A DNA stretch of 64,000 bases, taken from CAZQEZ01 sp964592475. GTDB taxonomy: Bacteria; Bacteroidota; Bacteroidia; Cytophagales; Cyclobacteriaceae. The DNA lies in the NCBI GenBank assembly GCA_964592475.1, contig CAZQEZ010000004.1:1-64000 (forward strand), in the 5' to 3' direction. How positions within the stretch are numbered: position 1 is the stretch's first letter; each line of letters starts with the position of its first letter. The notes under the pieces are model-generated. The model searched no databases, had not been told where the DNA came from, and saw nothing but the letters and a program-made list of their open reading frames with translations. This document shows, one piece after another, positions 35,617 through 44,374 of this stretch. Both the position numbers and the translations under genes were made by a program.

Positions 35617-37818
35617 CTACTTCAATTCATATCTGCTTACATTAACTACACCGTTGATTCGTTCCAATTTACTGATGAGCACATCCAGTTGTTTGGTATC
35701 GTTGACATAAAGCATGATGTTACCATCAAAAATACCATTGTCAGTTTCAAAAGAGACCGATCGAATGTTCACTTTTAGTTCATTACTGATAATTTTGGTT
35801 ACGTCATTGATCAGCCCTACCCTATCGGTTCCAATAATTTTGATACCGGCCAGAAAAGCAATCTTCTGCTGAGAAGTCCATTTGGCTTTTATTACCCGGT
35901 GACCATGATTTGATAGTAACTCTACCGCGTTAGGACAGTTGGTTCGATGAATTTTGATGCCTTCATTAACCGTAACAAAGCCAAACACGTCATCCCCGGG
36001 AATAGGACTGCAACATTTAGCCAGGGTATAATCCACCACGTTCATATCTTCGCCTATCAGGAGCATGTCGCGCATATCGCCGGTTACTTTCGACATATCC
36101 CGAGCATCCGACACGGTAGTGGTTTTTACTTTTGTGTTGTTGCTGGCAGGTTGCTCTTTATATTTTTTTAGTTCTTTTGGTTCAATAAACCCTTTACCAA
36201 CTTTAAAATAAAAATCGAGGTGCGACTTAGCATTGAAATATGAACAAAGTTGGTTGATAACTTCCGGGTTGGGGTCTACCTTTATTTGTCGAAGTTTTCG
36301 AGCCACTATTTCTTTACCTTCGATAGCAGCTGTTCTTTTTTCTTCTTTGAGCGCTTCTTTTATTTTGCTTTTGGCTTTGGAAGAAACCACCAAACGCAGC
36401 CAGTCGTCGTTTGGCTTTTGCTTATTGCTGGTCAAAATTTCTACCTGATCACCGTTTTTTAAGCGATAGTTTAATGGCACCAGCTTCTGGTTTACTTTTG
36501 CCCCTATACATTTTACCCCAATTTCCGTGTGGATGTCAAAAGCAAAATCTAGCGCCGTGGATCCATGAGGCAATACCTTTAGCTCTCCTTTAGGAGTAAA
36601 AACAAATACCTCTTCATTAAATAAATTGCTGCGGAAGTCATCAACAAATTCAATAGCTGACGAACTGGTCTGCTCCAGCATATCCCGCACTTTCCTTATC
36701 CAAAGCTCCAGCTGTGATTCTGCAGAGCTGGCACTGTCTTTATATTTCCAATGAGCAGCGTATCCTTTTTCTGCTATTTCATCCATTCGTCGGGTACGAA
36801 TTTGCACCTCTACCCACATACCAGTTTTACTCATTACCGTGGTATGGAGCGATTCATATCCGTTGGCTTTAGGGGTACTTATCCAGTCACGCAGGCGGTC
36901 GGGGTTGGGTTTGTAAAAATCTGTCACGATAGAATAAACCTGCCAGCTGGCGGCCTTCTCATTTTCGGGACTAGTGTCAATAATAATTCGAATGGCAAAA
37001 AGATCATAAACCTCTTCAAAAGGAATATTTTGCTTGCGCATTTTTTCCCAGATCGAGTATACTGACTTGGGCCTTCCTTTGATTATGAAATCAAAGCCGT
37101 GGTTATTGAGCTCACGCTGAATAGGAGCTATAAAACTGCGAATAAATTTATCGCGAGCCACTTTGGTTACGCTTATGTTTTTAACTATCATTCGGTAGGA
37201 GTCACCATCGGTATATTTCAGGTATAGGTCTTCCAATTCCGATTTAATAGCGTATAAACCCAGCCGATGTGCCAGGGGAGCATAGAGGTACATGGTTTCG
37301 CTGGCTATGCGTAACTGCTTGTGCACGGGCATAGCATCGAGCGTTCGCATATTATGCAGTCGATCTGCCAGTTTTATCAATATTACCCTTACATCTTCTG
37401 AAAGGGTAAGCAACATTTTACGAAAGTTTTCCGCTTGTTCAGAGCTTCCATATTCAAAAACGCCTGAAATTTTAGTAAGGCCATCGATAATCTTCGCTAT
37501 TTTGAGGCCAAACTCTCTTTCCACATCTTCCAATTCCAGGTCGGTATCTTCCACCACATCATGTAGTAAAGCCGCGATAATAGAGGTAGTACCTAAACCA
37601 ATTTCATCAACGGCAATTTGAGCTACAGTTAAAGGGTGGTAAATATAAGGCTCACCAGACCTGCGTCGCATGCCTCGATGTGCCTCAAGCGAAGTGTTAA
37701 AAGCTCTTTTAATAATTTTGGCATCACCATCTTGAAGAAAAGGTTTGGCATGCCTCAGTAATGTTCTATATCTTCTGAGTATTTCTTTTTTTTCTTCTTC
37801 TACATCTATTGTTAACAT
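35617..37818 (-). CDS. spoT: RelA/SpoT-family bifunctional (p)ppGpp synthetase/hydrolase
   Basis: 733 residues from the ATG at 37818; a TTG ten codons upstream is less likely. The HD hydrolase domain has 'HPLTVAQIAVDEIGLGTTSIIAALLHDVVEDTD' with the HD pair intact. The synthetase domain has 'GRPKSVYSIWEKM' and 'NGYESLHTTVM...EVQIRTRRMDEIAEKGYAAHWKYK'. TGS ('VFTPKGELKVLPHGSTALDFAFDIHTEIG'), a zinc-finger/helical region with 'CCSPIPGDDVFGF', and a C-terminal ACT domain follow. Both catalytic halves look functional. It controls the stringent response. It appears monocistronic. Confidence 0.97.
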   Translation of the reverse strand: MLTIDVEEEKKEILRRYRTLLRHAKPFLQDGDAKIIKRAFNTSLEAHRGMRRRSGEPYIYHPLTVAQIAVDEIGLGTTSIIAALLHDVVEDTDLELEDVEREFGLKIAKIIDGLTKISGVFEYGSSEQAENFRKMLLTLSEDVRVILIKLADRLHNMRTLDAMPVHKQLRIASETMYLYAPLAHRLGLYAIKSELEDLYLKYTDGDSYRMIVKNISVTKVARDKFIRSFIAPIQRELNNHGFDFIIKGRPKSVYSIWEKMRKQNIPFEEVYDLFAIRIIIDTSPENEKAASWQVYSIVTDFYKPNPDRLRDWISTPKANGYESLHTTVMSKTGMWVEVQIRTRRMDEIAEKGYAAHWKYKDSASSAESQLELWIRKVRDMLEQTSSSAIEFVDDFRSNLFNEEVFVFTPKGELKVLPHGSTALDFAFDIHTEIGVKCIGAKVNQKLVPLNYRLKNGDQVEILTSNKQKPNDDWLRLVVSSKAKSKIKEALKEEKRTAAIEGKEIVARKLRQIKVDPNPEVINQLCSYFNAKSHLDFYFKVGKGFIEPKELKKYKEQPASNNTKVKTTTVSDARDMSKVTGDMRDMLLIGEDMNVVDYTLAKCCSPIPGDDVFGFVTVNEGIKIHRTNCPNAVELLSNHGHRVIKAKWTSQQKIAFLAGIKIIGTDRVGLINDVTKIISNELKVNIRSVSFETDNGIFDGNIMLYVNDTKQLDVLISKLERINGVVNVSRYELK

Positions 37819-38104
37819 AGCCCTTTCTAATCGGATTGAAGATGGCAAATCAAGTTAAGAGTTTGGATAAAAATGCTAAGTCTTTAAAAATCAAAAGATT
37901 ATAACAAATTATTGCAGTCTGAAATTTATTAATCGCGTTTATTGATCTCATTTTTTCAATTATTTGCATTTACTCACTACTACATGATAATTTTAAGTTA
38001 AGATACAAAAAATAATAGTAAAGTGGGGACCTAACACTAAAACTATTTATAAAAAATAACGATTTAAACAGCCAAAAAAGTACATTTTTAATACTTATAG
38101 AATT

Positions 38105-38755
38105 TTATTTCCAGCCATGTTTGCCTAGTAAAGGAACAAAGCTAAAATAATTATGCACTTCTTTGCTCAAAGTTTTATCGTCTTCTTTAGTTATGAGCAG
38201 CATTTTCTGCTTATCTGTCTGCCCTACAGGTATTACCAGCCTGCCGCCAATGGCCAGTTGCTGAATAAGTGGCTCCGGAACTACCGGAGCGGCCGCGGTC
38301 ACAAGTATACCATCGTAAGGAGCATTCGAAGGCCAACCTTGACTGCCATCACCCCGGATAAAAGTCGCGTTGGTATAACCCATCGTTTTCAACATGTGAA
38401 TGGCCTTTTTATGCAAAACATTGTTGTATTCAATAGTAAACAATTTGGCGCCGAGCTCCTGCAAAACACAGGCTTGATAGCCACTACCAGTACCTATTTC
38501 CAGTACCTTTTCATCAGGCTTAACTGCTAACAGCTGCGACTGATACGCTACAGTATATGGCTGCGAAATAGTTTGTCCCTCACCAATAGGAAATGCCTTG
38601 TCCTGGTATGCATGTTCCAAAAAAGCCTGGTCAAAAAAAACGTGTCGGGGCACGGCACCAATTGCCTCCAAAACCCTTGGATCGTGAATGCCTTTTTCCT
38701 TAATTGTTCTCACAAGTGCCTTTCGCATGCCCCTTTGCCGGTAGTTGTCTTCCAT
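38105..38755 (-). CDS. pcm: Protein-L-isoaspartate O-methyltransferase
   Basis: 216 residues. It repairs isoaspartyl residues in aged proteins with S-adenosylmethionine. The SAM motif I 'VLEIGTGSGYQACVLQELG', 'PIGEGQTISQPYTVA' (substrate-binding block near residue 55), 'DGSQGWPSNAPYDGILVTAAA' and 'GGRLVIPVG' are all typical of PCMT. Length is normal. It is a lone gene between the RelA/SpoT gene and the divergent TPR gene. Confidence 0.97.
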   Translation of the reverse strand: MEDNYRQRGMRKALVRTIKEKGIHDPRVLEAIGAVPRHVFFDQAFLEHAYQDKAFPIGEGQTISQPYTVAYQSQLLAVKPDEKVLEIGTGSGYQACVLQELGAKLFTIEYNNVLHKKAIHMLKTMGYTNATFIRGDGSQGWPSNAPYDGILVTAAAPVVPEPLIQQLAIGGRLVIPVGQTDKQKMLLITKEDDKTLSKEVHNYFSFVPLLGKHGWK

Positions 38756-39147
38756 TTTTAATTCTTTATCTATTTACCAATTCTGCTGATTGCTCATGAC
38801 ATTTTGGAGGTTACGTAGCAGACAAACTGGTGTACTGTACCTGATGTCGTAAAATTAACCGGAATATTTATATATACTCAAAAGTAAAGATAATGTGAAA
38901 GGTTATTATTTTTTTAATTGTAACCACTTTATCTACACAATAACATCATATTGGTCTGTAAAGACAAAAACAGGCATGTTCAATGGTAATGAAAACGCTA
39001 ACCAGGTAAGTGCAGGCCACAAGCAAAAATATAAATTTTTGATTGGTTTATTTTGTAAACTACTTTATTTAATTTACATTTGCAGCAAGAGGAGAAAATC
39101 TTCTCTTTTATTTTGTTACATTGGTTTATATTTTAAACTTGTTTACT
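38756..39147. other. Divergent intergenic region with promoter
   Basis: 392 bp. It holds the promoter of the TPR/TonB cluster (39052-39082). Nothing else is recognised. Confidence 0.5.
39052..39082 (+). promoter_or_regulatory. Bacteroidota-type promoter of the TPR/TonB cluster
   Basis: TTTG (39052-39055), a 19-bp spacer and TACATTTG (39075-39082). The ATG at 39148 follows after a 65-base leader. Confidence 0.6.
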
Positions 39148-39912
39148 ATGAAAAATTTATTTGTAATTATAATCTTGTTTATCGTAAGTGATTTTACTAC
39201 CGAGGCACGTACCCTACCTCCCAATAATGAAAATGAAGTGCAAACAGCTAAAGCTTTACAAAAAGCCGGCTACCTGAATAATAGCTTAGACCATTGGTTG
39301 AAATCCATAGAAATAATGCAGCGAGAATCGGCTAAGTATCCCGGAAATGCAGACCTACAAAAAATTCTGGCCGAGAGTTACCTTGGGCTTCTCATTACTT
39401 GTATGGCTAAAGAAGACAAAAAAACATTCAAAGCAAATGCAGATGAGGCCAAGCGGGCTTTTGAAAGTCTTGGAGAACATGCTGAATTTGAAGCCGAAGC
39501 TCTGGCGTGGCAAGCTGCATTATATGGCTGGAAAATCGCTTTTAACCCAATTAAAGGCATGTATTTAGGACCAAAGAGCCAGTCGATTTTAAAAGATGCA
39601 ATGGAATCGAATAAGCAGAGTGCTGAAGCATGGATTCGCAAAGCCTCCTCGCTACTTTTTACTCCTGAAATGTTTGGTGGAGATCCCACTGAAGCAGTAG
39701 CGCACTATAAAAAGGGTATACTTTTATATGAAAACCAAGGGGTTTCCGACTGGAAATACCTGGATGCGCTAGCTTGGTTGGGTCAGGCCTATGCCAATAA
39801 CGGACAGAAAGAAAAAGCAATAGCTACCTTTAAAAAGGCACTAAAATTAGAATCGAAGTTTTACTGGGTAAAAAATATCTTGCTGCCCAAACTAGAAAAA
39901 TCTGTTCAATAA
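39148..39912 (+). CDS. Secreted TPR-like protein of unknown function
   Basis: 254 residues from the ATG at 39148. A signal peptide (1-20, 'MKNLFVIIILFIVSDFTTEA') is followed by helical pairs. The clearest TPR is near the C-terminus ('LAWLGQAYANNGQKEKAIATFKKALKLE'). The middle has 'EAEALAWQAALYGWKIAFNPIKGMYLGPKS', a pattern seen in Bacteroidota periplasmic TPR proteins but not one I can name. It is first in a probable transcript with the TonB receptor (49 bp gap), so a periplasmic helper of that receptor is plausible. Confidence 0.87.
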   Translation: MKNLFVIIILFIVSDFTTEARTLPPNNENEVQTAKALQKAGYLNNSLDHWLKSIEIMQRESAKYPGNADLQKILAESYLGLLITCMAKEDKKTFKANADEAKRAFESLGEHAEFEAEALAWQAALYGWKIAFNPIKGMYLGPKSQSILKDAMESNKQSAEAWIRKASSLLFTPEMFGGDPTEAVAHYKKGILLYENQGVSDWKYLDALAWLGQAYANNGQKEKAIATFKKALKLESKFYWVKNILLPKLEKSVQ

Positions 39913-39961
39913 AGGTCACTTCACAAAAGTCTCTTTTCAAACATAAATAATACCACTGATT

Positions 39962-42067
39962 ATGAAAAAAATATTTTTTCTATTGATTTCAGTATTGGTA
40001 TCCTGGCAAGCGGCTGCTCAATCCATTATCGGACAAATAGTGGACGAAGATAAAGAACCCATACCAGGAGTTAACCTATATCTGAAAAATGATTTACTTA
40101 ACGGAACCATCAGCAGTGCCACAGGAAATTTTGAATTGAAATCTGCTTCTCTAGAAGATACTTTGATAGCTTCTTTTATGGGCTATCAAAAACTTGAAAT
40201 ACCTTTAAGTAATAACAATAGCCCACTCTTTATCATTTTGAAGTCTGGCAAAGAAGAAATGAAAGAGATAGTAATTGAAGGGCAGCGGCTTGTAGCTGAA
40301 GGGTTTGATCAGCAAAAGATCAATAAAATGGATATCTATAAAAATCCGGCAGCAAAAGCAGATCCATTGCTGGCAGTAAATACCTTACCAGCAGCTACTA
40401 ACCTGGACGAATCGGCGAGTGTTCGCTTAAGGGGAGGTTTGCCTCAAGAGACGGCCATTTTTTTTGATGGTGTGCCTGTTTATGATGCTATCCGTTACGG
40501 ACAGCTCAACGGGATTGGTACATTTAGCATATTTAATACTGCTATTGTAAACGAAGTGAGGGTTTTTCCGGGTGCTGCCCCGCTGGAATATGGCAGCAAC
40601 ACCTCTGGCCTGGTAGCAATTAGTAGTGAGAATCAATTGCAGACTGACAGCTATACTGATGTATTGCTATCAATGGCTAGTATTGGGGTCAATCATCGTA
40701 GAAAAATCAATGAAAACACTGGTTTTAGATTTTTTTCCAATTATCAGCCATCAGCAATTTTAACTGGTTTGAATAGTGAAGCGTTGCAAAATTTAAAATC
40801 ATTTAATTCATTTGATGCAGGACTTCAATTAGTAGCAGCCACTAATAATAATTGGCAAATGAAACTATTTAATTATACTAATGATGAAGGTTACACATTT
40901 GAATTAAAAGAAGCAGGTGAAAAAAACAAGGTGCGGCAAGAGAAGCTGCGAAATTTCACAATCTTCAATATGAGTAAAACTGTAAATAACACAAAGATCA
41001 GCTTGAATCAGGGTTTTTCATTTAGCAATCAGCAATTCAATTATAAACGGAGTGCAGTAGAAGTGGGCAGGCAATCAAGTTTTAGCAGTGTAAGTGTGCA
41101 CCGGATTGGCAAAAACAGCGAATGGAAGGCGGGGCTAAACTTGGACTTGCAGTTCCAAAATTTTTCTAGCCTTAGTTATGAGGTGAATTATGCAACCAGC
41201 GAAAATGACCCTATGGTATCAATTGAAGAATCTTCAGGGTTAAATAGGTTAGAGTTATATATCTATCGCAAAAGAAATTTTGGTGATAGATTTATGGTTG
41301 GCTCCGGTTTGAGTATCAATCAAAGAGGGAAACTTGGTAGTAATATTATGGCCAATTACAAAATCTCCGACAATCATAGCATACGCTTAACTGAAAGTAC
41401 TGCCAGGCGTAAATTTATGGCTGATCAGTATATTTACTTTGATTATGAAATAAAAGCTGACAACCTGGCACTGGAGTATATTTTTCAAAACAAAAATCAA
41501 GAGACAAGTGTATCTGGCTACTGGTTCAGAAAAGAATATGGCGGGGATGAAGTGAAAGCTACAGGACTAGAATTGTACCAGCAAATAAGTTTCTCTGCGA
41601 TTGAATTCAATTGGTCTTTTAGTATGCTTAATTATTACGAAGGCATTCAACAGCATGCTGCTTTAAAAGATGAACTGGTAGACCTTGATTATTTTTTTCG
41701 GGCAGCAGCCAACTGGACCATTTTTGCTGGTTTAGAATTAGGAATGAATGCAATTTATCGCCAGGGTGGAGCTTACTTTCCAGTCATAAACTCACGATTT
41801 GATAGGCAATACCAAACATACGAACCAATAATGGATCCTTCTACTGCAAGGCTAAGTGATTACTTTACTTTCAATTTGAATCTTTCTAAAACATTTGCTT
41901 TATATAACCGCTGGCCATTAATTGCTTTTGTTTCACTAAATAATGTTTTAAATCATGAAAATGTTAGTGGCTACCAATATAATTTCAATTATAAACTGCG
42001 AAATAAGCAATTGTTTAGTCAGCGAGTATTTTATGCTGGAGTAAACATTGTTTTTGGAAATGATTAG
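39962..42067 (+). CDS. TonB-dependent receptor with carboxypeptidase-D-like N-domain
   Basis: 701 residues. A signal peptide (ending 'QAAAQS', about 20) precedes a CarboxypepD_reg-like domain (about 22-95; 'IIGQIVDEDKEPIPGVNLYLKN', 'GYQKLEIPL'). The plug follows ('VNTLPAATNLDESASVRLRGGLPQETAIFFDGVPVYDA', 'VRVFPGAAPLEYGSNTSGLVAIS') and then a beta barrel. The C-terminus ends in aromatic strand residues ('FYAGVNIVFGND'). It is on the short side for the group and no SusD gene is beside it, so it is not a classical SusCD pair. The ligand is unknown. It lies between the TPR protein and a membrane protein/regulator pair. Confidence 0.93.
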   Translation: MKKIFFLLISVLVSWQAAAQSIIGQIVDEDKEPIPGVNLYLKNDLLNGTISSATGNFELKSASLEDTLIASFMGYQKLEIPLSNNNSPLFIILKSGKEEMKEIVIEGQRLVAEGFDQQKINKMDIYKNPAAKADPLLAVNTLPAATNLDESASVRLRGGLPQETAIFFDGVPVYDAIRYGQLNGIGTFSIFNTAIVNEVRVFPGAAPLEYGSNTSGLVAISSENQLQTDSYTDVLLSMASIGVNHRRKINENTGFRFFSNYQPSAILTGLNSEALQNLKSFNSFDAGLQLVAATNNNWQMKLFNYTNDEGYTFELKEAGEKNKVRQEKLRNFTIFNMSKTVNNTKISLNQGFSFSNQQFNYKRSAVEVGRQSSFSSVSVHRIGKNSEWKAGLNLDLQFQNFSSLSYEVNYATSENDPMVSIEESSGLNRLELYIYRKRNFGDRFMVGSGLSINQRGKLGSNIMANYKISDNHSIRLTESTARRKFMADQYIYFDYEIKADNLALEYIFQNKNQETSVSGYWFRKEYGGDEVKATGLELYQQISFSAIEFNWSFSMLNYYEGIQQHAALKDELVDLDYFFRAAANWTIFAGLELGMNAIYRQGGAYFPVINSRFDRQYQTYEPIMDPSTARLSDYFTFNLNLSKTFALYNRWPLIAFVSLNNVLNHENVSGYQYNFNYKLRNKQLFSQRVFYAGVNIVFGND

Positions 42068-42096
42068 CTAAAATATGTTTATAATATAAACAATTT

Positions 42097-42104
42097 TAAA
42101 TTTG
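42097..42104 (+). promoter_or_regulatory. Candidate -7 element for the membrane protein/regulator pair
   Basis: TAAATTTG, an exact TAnnTTTG match, 24 bp before the ATG at 42129. No proper TTTG is seen upstream. Confidence 0.45.
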
Positions 42105-42128
42105 TAAAAAGTATTACTTAATGATTTA

Positions 42129-42704
42129 ATGGAAATGGAAGAAAAAGAAAAATTAAATACCGATGAAAGTCTGGCCATTATCACCAGCATGATCAACCAG
42201 GCCAAAGGAAATGTAGTAAAGAGTCGTTTTTATATTATTTTCTGGGGGTGGCTTGTGCTATTCATGAGTCTTGGACATTTTTTCCTGGCTTCTTTTACTG
42301 CATACCCTTACCCTTTCGCAGTATATTCCCTGAGCATTGTTGGTCTGGTTGTCTCATTTATTTATGGTTATCGTGAATCCAGGCAAAAGAAAGTAAAAAC
42401 ATTTGCTGACACTGTTTACAGTCAAATTTGGTTTTCATTTATAGCTGTTTACTTTGTGCTTGTTGCATTTATGCCTCAGTACAATTTCTATATTACCCCA
42501 ATGATATTATTATTTGCCAGTACTTCCACCTACCTTACCGGAGTAATACTTAGGTTTAGTCCATATCGCTGGGGCGGATTATGGATACTTTTGATGGCAA
42601 TAGTGGCATTTTTATTGCCGCTAGATTGGCAACCTCTTACCACGGCAGTCGCTGTTTTGTTTGGCTATCTTTTTCCAGGATACATGATCAAAAAGGAGCG
42701 ATGA
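42129..42704 (+). CDS. Multi-pass membrane protein of unknown function
   Basis: 191 residues with about five transmembrane helices after a hydrophilic 35-residue start ('DESLAIITSMINQAKGN'). It contains 'YIIFWGWLVLFMSLGHFFL' and 'RFSPYRWGGLWILLMAIVAFLLPL'. The pattern of a cytosolic helix plus a four-to-five helix bundle often occurs in Bacteroidota next to a small winged-helix regulator, as here: its stop overlaps the regulator start (ATGA). A sensory or accessory role is inference; the family is not named. Confidence 0.85.
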   Translation: MEMEEKEKLNTDESLAIITSMINQAKGNVVKSRFYIIFWGWLVLFMSLGHFFLASFTAYPYPFAVYSLSIVGLVVSFIYGYRESRQKKVKTFADTVYSQIWFSFIAVYFVLVAFMPQYNFYITPMILLFASTSTYLTGVILRFSPYRWGGLWILLMAIVAFLLPLDWQPLTTAVAVLFGYLFPGYMIKKER

Positions 42705-43012
42705 AACAATTTGAAAACCTTGATCCCCTTCTTCATTCGCAATTGCGTTTGGCAATCATGTCGTTGCTTATGAATGTAGAAGAGGCAGAATTTGTATACA
42801 TTAAAGAAAAAACCAATGCTACCGCGGGTAACATGAGTGTGCAGTTAGATAAATTGTCCTCAGCAGGATATATTGACATCAAAAAAGCATTTGTAGGCAA
42901 GAAGCCAAAAACCACCTGTAAAATCACTAAAAAAGGCATTGGAGCTTTTGAAATTTATGTGCAAACGATGCAGCAATACTTACAGGCAGGTAAAGATAAA
43001 GGACAGCAATAA
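42701..43012 (+). CDS. Winged-helix transcriptional regulator
   Basis: 103 residues. 'LDPLLHSQLRLAIMSLLMNVEEAEFVYIKEKTNATAGNMSVQLDKLSSAGYIDIKKAFVGKKPKTTCKITKKGIGAFEIYVQTM' is the compact ArsR/MarR-like winged helix described as the 'transcriptional regulator/winged helix DNA-binding' family. The recognition helix is around 'TAGNMSVQLDKL'. There is no metal or ligand domain. The ATG overlaps the stop of the membrane protein gene by 4 bp, so the two are translationally coupled and probably function together. Confidence 0.92.
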   Translation: MKQFENLDPLLHSQLRLAIMSLLMNVEEAEFVYIKEKTNATAGNMSVQLDKLSSAGYIDIKKAFVGKKPKTTCKITKKGIGAFEIYVQTMQQYLQAGKDKGQQ

Positions 43013-43373
43013 ACCAATACCAATGGCTTGAAAACGAGTATTTCTGCATTATTTCTTACTTTTCGTTTGCTTGTTATCTCCTTTGCTACTTTTATGCAGC
43101 GTATTTTTACTTTTTTCCTTATTCCTATTTCTCAGTAATTTTCTTATTTATATGAAAAAATATTTACTTGTATTACTGCAATGGTTTTTATCCCTATTCC
43201 TTTCACTCTAAGCACCTTCTAAATCAAAACTAATGAAAATGGATTATCTACAAGCCGAACTTTATGGTATAATCCAAAAATTGCTGGGTGTTGCAAAGCG
43301 GAAAAAAGCTGACTTTACAATCAATTTTAATTGCAGCCCAACAACAACTGTGAATGATAAGAGTTCTAATTTA
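43013..43373. other. Pyrimidine-rich intergenic region
   Basis: 361 bp with a T-rich stretch at about 43040-43200. A frame continuous with the oxidoreductase extends back to 43233 but does not resemble the family. No clear promoter is seen. Confidence 0.45.
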
Positions 43374-44318
43374 ATGAAAGCTGCTATTCTATTGCAATAT
43401 GGTTCTGCCGAAAATTTTGAAATAAATGAAATGCCGGAACCTACTCCTGAAGATTTGAAAAATGAAGAAGTATTGGTCCACATCAAGGCTTCCTCAGTAA
43501 ACCCGGTAGATTACAAAGTTCGAAATGGCCGACTGAGGTGGTTTATGAGCCCCCGATTTCCTAAAATAATGGGAAGTGATTTTTCAGGAACTGTTATTGC
43601 CAGCAAACATCATTTATTCAAATCTAATGATGAAGTATATGGATATATTACTACCACCAAAGGCGGCGCGTATGCAGAAAAGCTTATAATTAACGGCAAG
43701 AAAATTGGAAGAAAACCTGCTAGTCTTTCTCATCAGGAAACAGCTGCACTACCAATTGCCGGTATTACCGCGTTACAAGCTTTGCGCGATTTGGGCAAGA
43801 TAAAAGCCGGAGATAGGGTATTGATCAATGGTTGTGGCGGAGGTGTAGGTCACTTGGCAGTACAGATAGCTAAATACTATCGGGCCAAAGTAACCGGCAT
43901 CTGCAGTACTTCAAAAGTCGATTATGCTAAAAGCATAGGAGTAGATACAGTAATTGATTATAAAAAAGAAGCTATCTACTCAAGACTCAATCAACAATTT
44001 CCAATCATTTTTGACACGGTGGGTGCACTAAATTTTAAGGAGGCTAAGCAATATTTAACCAGAAAAGGAATATTCATTGCTACTAATGTTTACCCGAGTA
44101 AAATATGGGCTATGGTAAGCAGCTTATTCTCAAATCGAAAAGCCAAAATTATTTTTGCCAACGCCAATCACCAAGATTTCCAAATATTAAGTAAGCTTGC
44201 AGACGAGGGTTTTATTAAACCATTTATTGAAAAAGAATATTCGCTAAATGCTATAACCAAAGCACAAAAGCATGTAGAAATGGGGCATACAAAGGGTAAA
44301 ATAGTGATCACCATTTAA
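43374..44318 (+). CDS. Zinc-free quinone oxidoreductase (MDR superfamily)
   Basis: 314 residues from the ATG at 43374, where the family's usual start 'MKAAILLQYGSAENFEI' begins. The frame upstream to 43233 lacks similarity. A GroES-like N-part ('VHIKASSVNPVDYKVRNGRL', 'PKIMGSDFSGTV') is followed by a Rossmann part with 'GDRVLINGCGGGVGHLAVQIAKYYRAKVTGICST' for NADPH. The catalytic-zinc Cys and His are absent, as in QOR-type enzymes. It reduces quinones or enones with NADPH. A hairpin overlapping its stop serves the opposite-strand ppdK gene. Confidence 0.9.
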   Translation: MKAAILLQYGSAENFEINEMPEPTPEDLKNEEVLVHIKASSVNPVDYKVRNGRLRWFMSPRFPKIMGSDFSGTVIASKHHLFKSNDEVYGYITTTKGGAYAEKLIINGKKIGRKPASLSHQETAALPIAGITALQALRDLGKIKAGDRVLINGCGGGVGHLAVQIAKYYRAKVTGICSTSKVDYAKSIGVDTVIDYKKEAIYSRLNQQFPIIFDTVGALNFKEAKQYLTRKGIFIATNVYPSKIWAMVSSLFSNRKAKIIFANANHQDFQILSKLADEGFIKPFIEKEYSLNAITKAQKHVEMGHTKGKIVITI

Positions 44319-44347
44319 AAAAAATGCCCGATAGATATTACCAGGCA
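44317..44347 (-). terminator. Rho-independent terminator of ppdK
   Basis: On the minus strand TGCCTGGTA-ATATC-TATCGGGCA forms a 9-bp stem (two G-U pairs) followed by eight T. The T run overlaps the stop codon of the convergent oxidoreductase gene. Confidence 0.85.
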
Positions 44348-44374
44348 ATTTCATTAAACGATCAGGTTTAAATT

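Noticed and set aside
36233..37621. Several plus-strand open frames opposite the RelA/SpoT gene
   Set aside because: They are antisense shadows of a strongly conserved gene, with no protein-like features.
43233..43373. 47-residue N-terminal extension of the quinone oxidoreductase
   Set aside because: The family begins at the Met at 43374; the extension has no similarity to it and no clear promoter.
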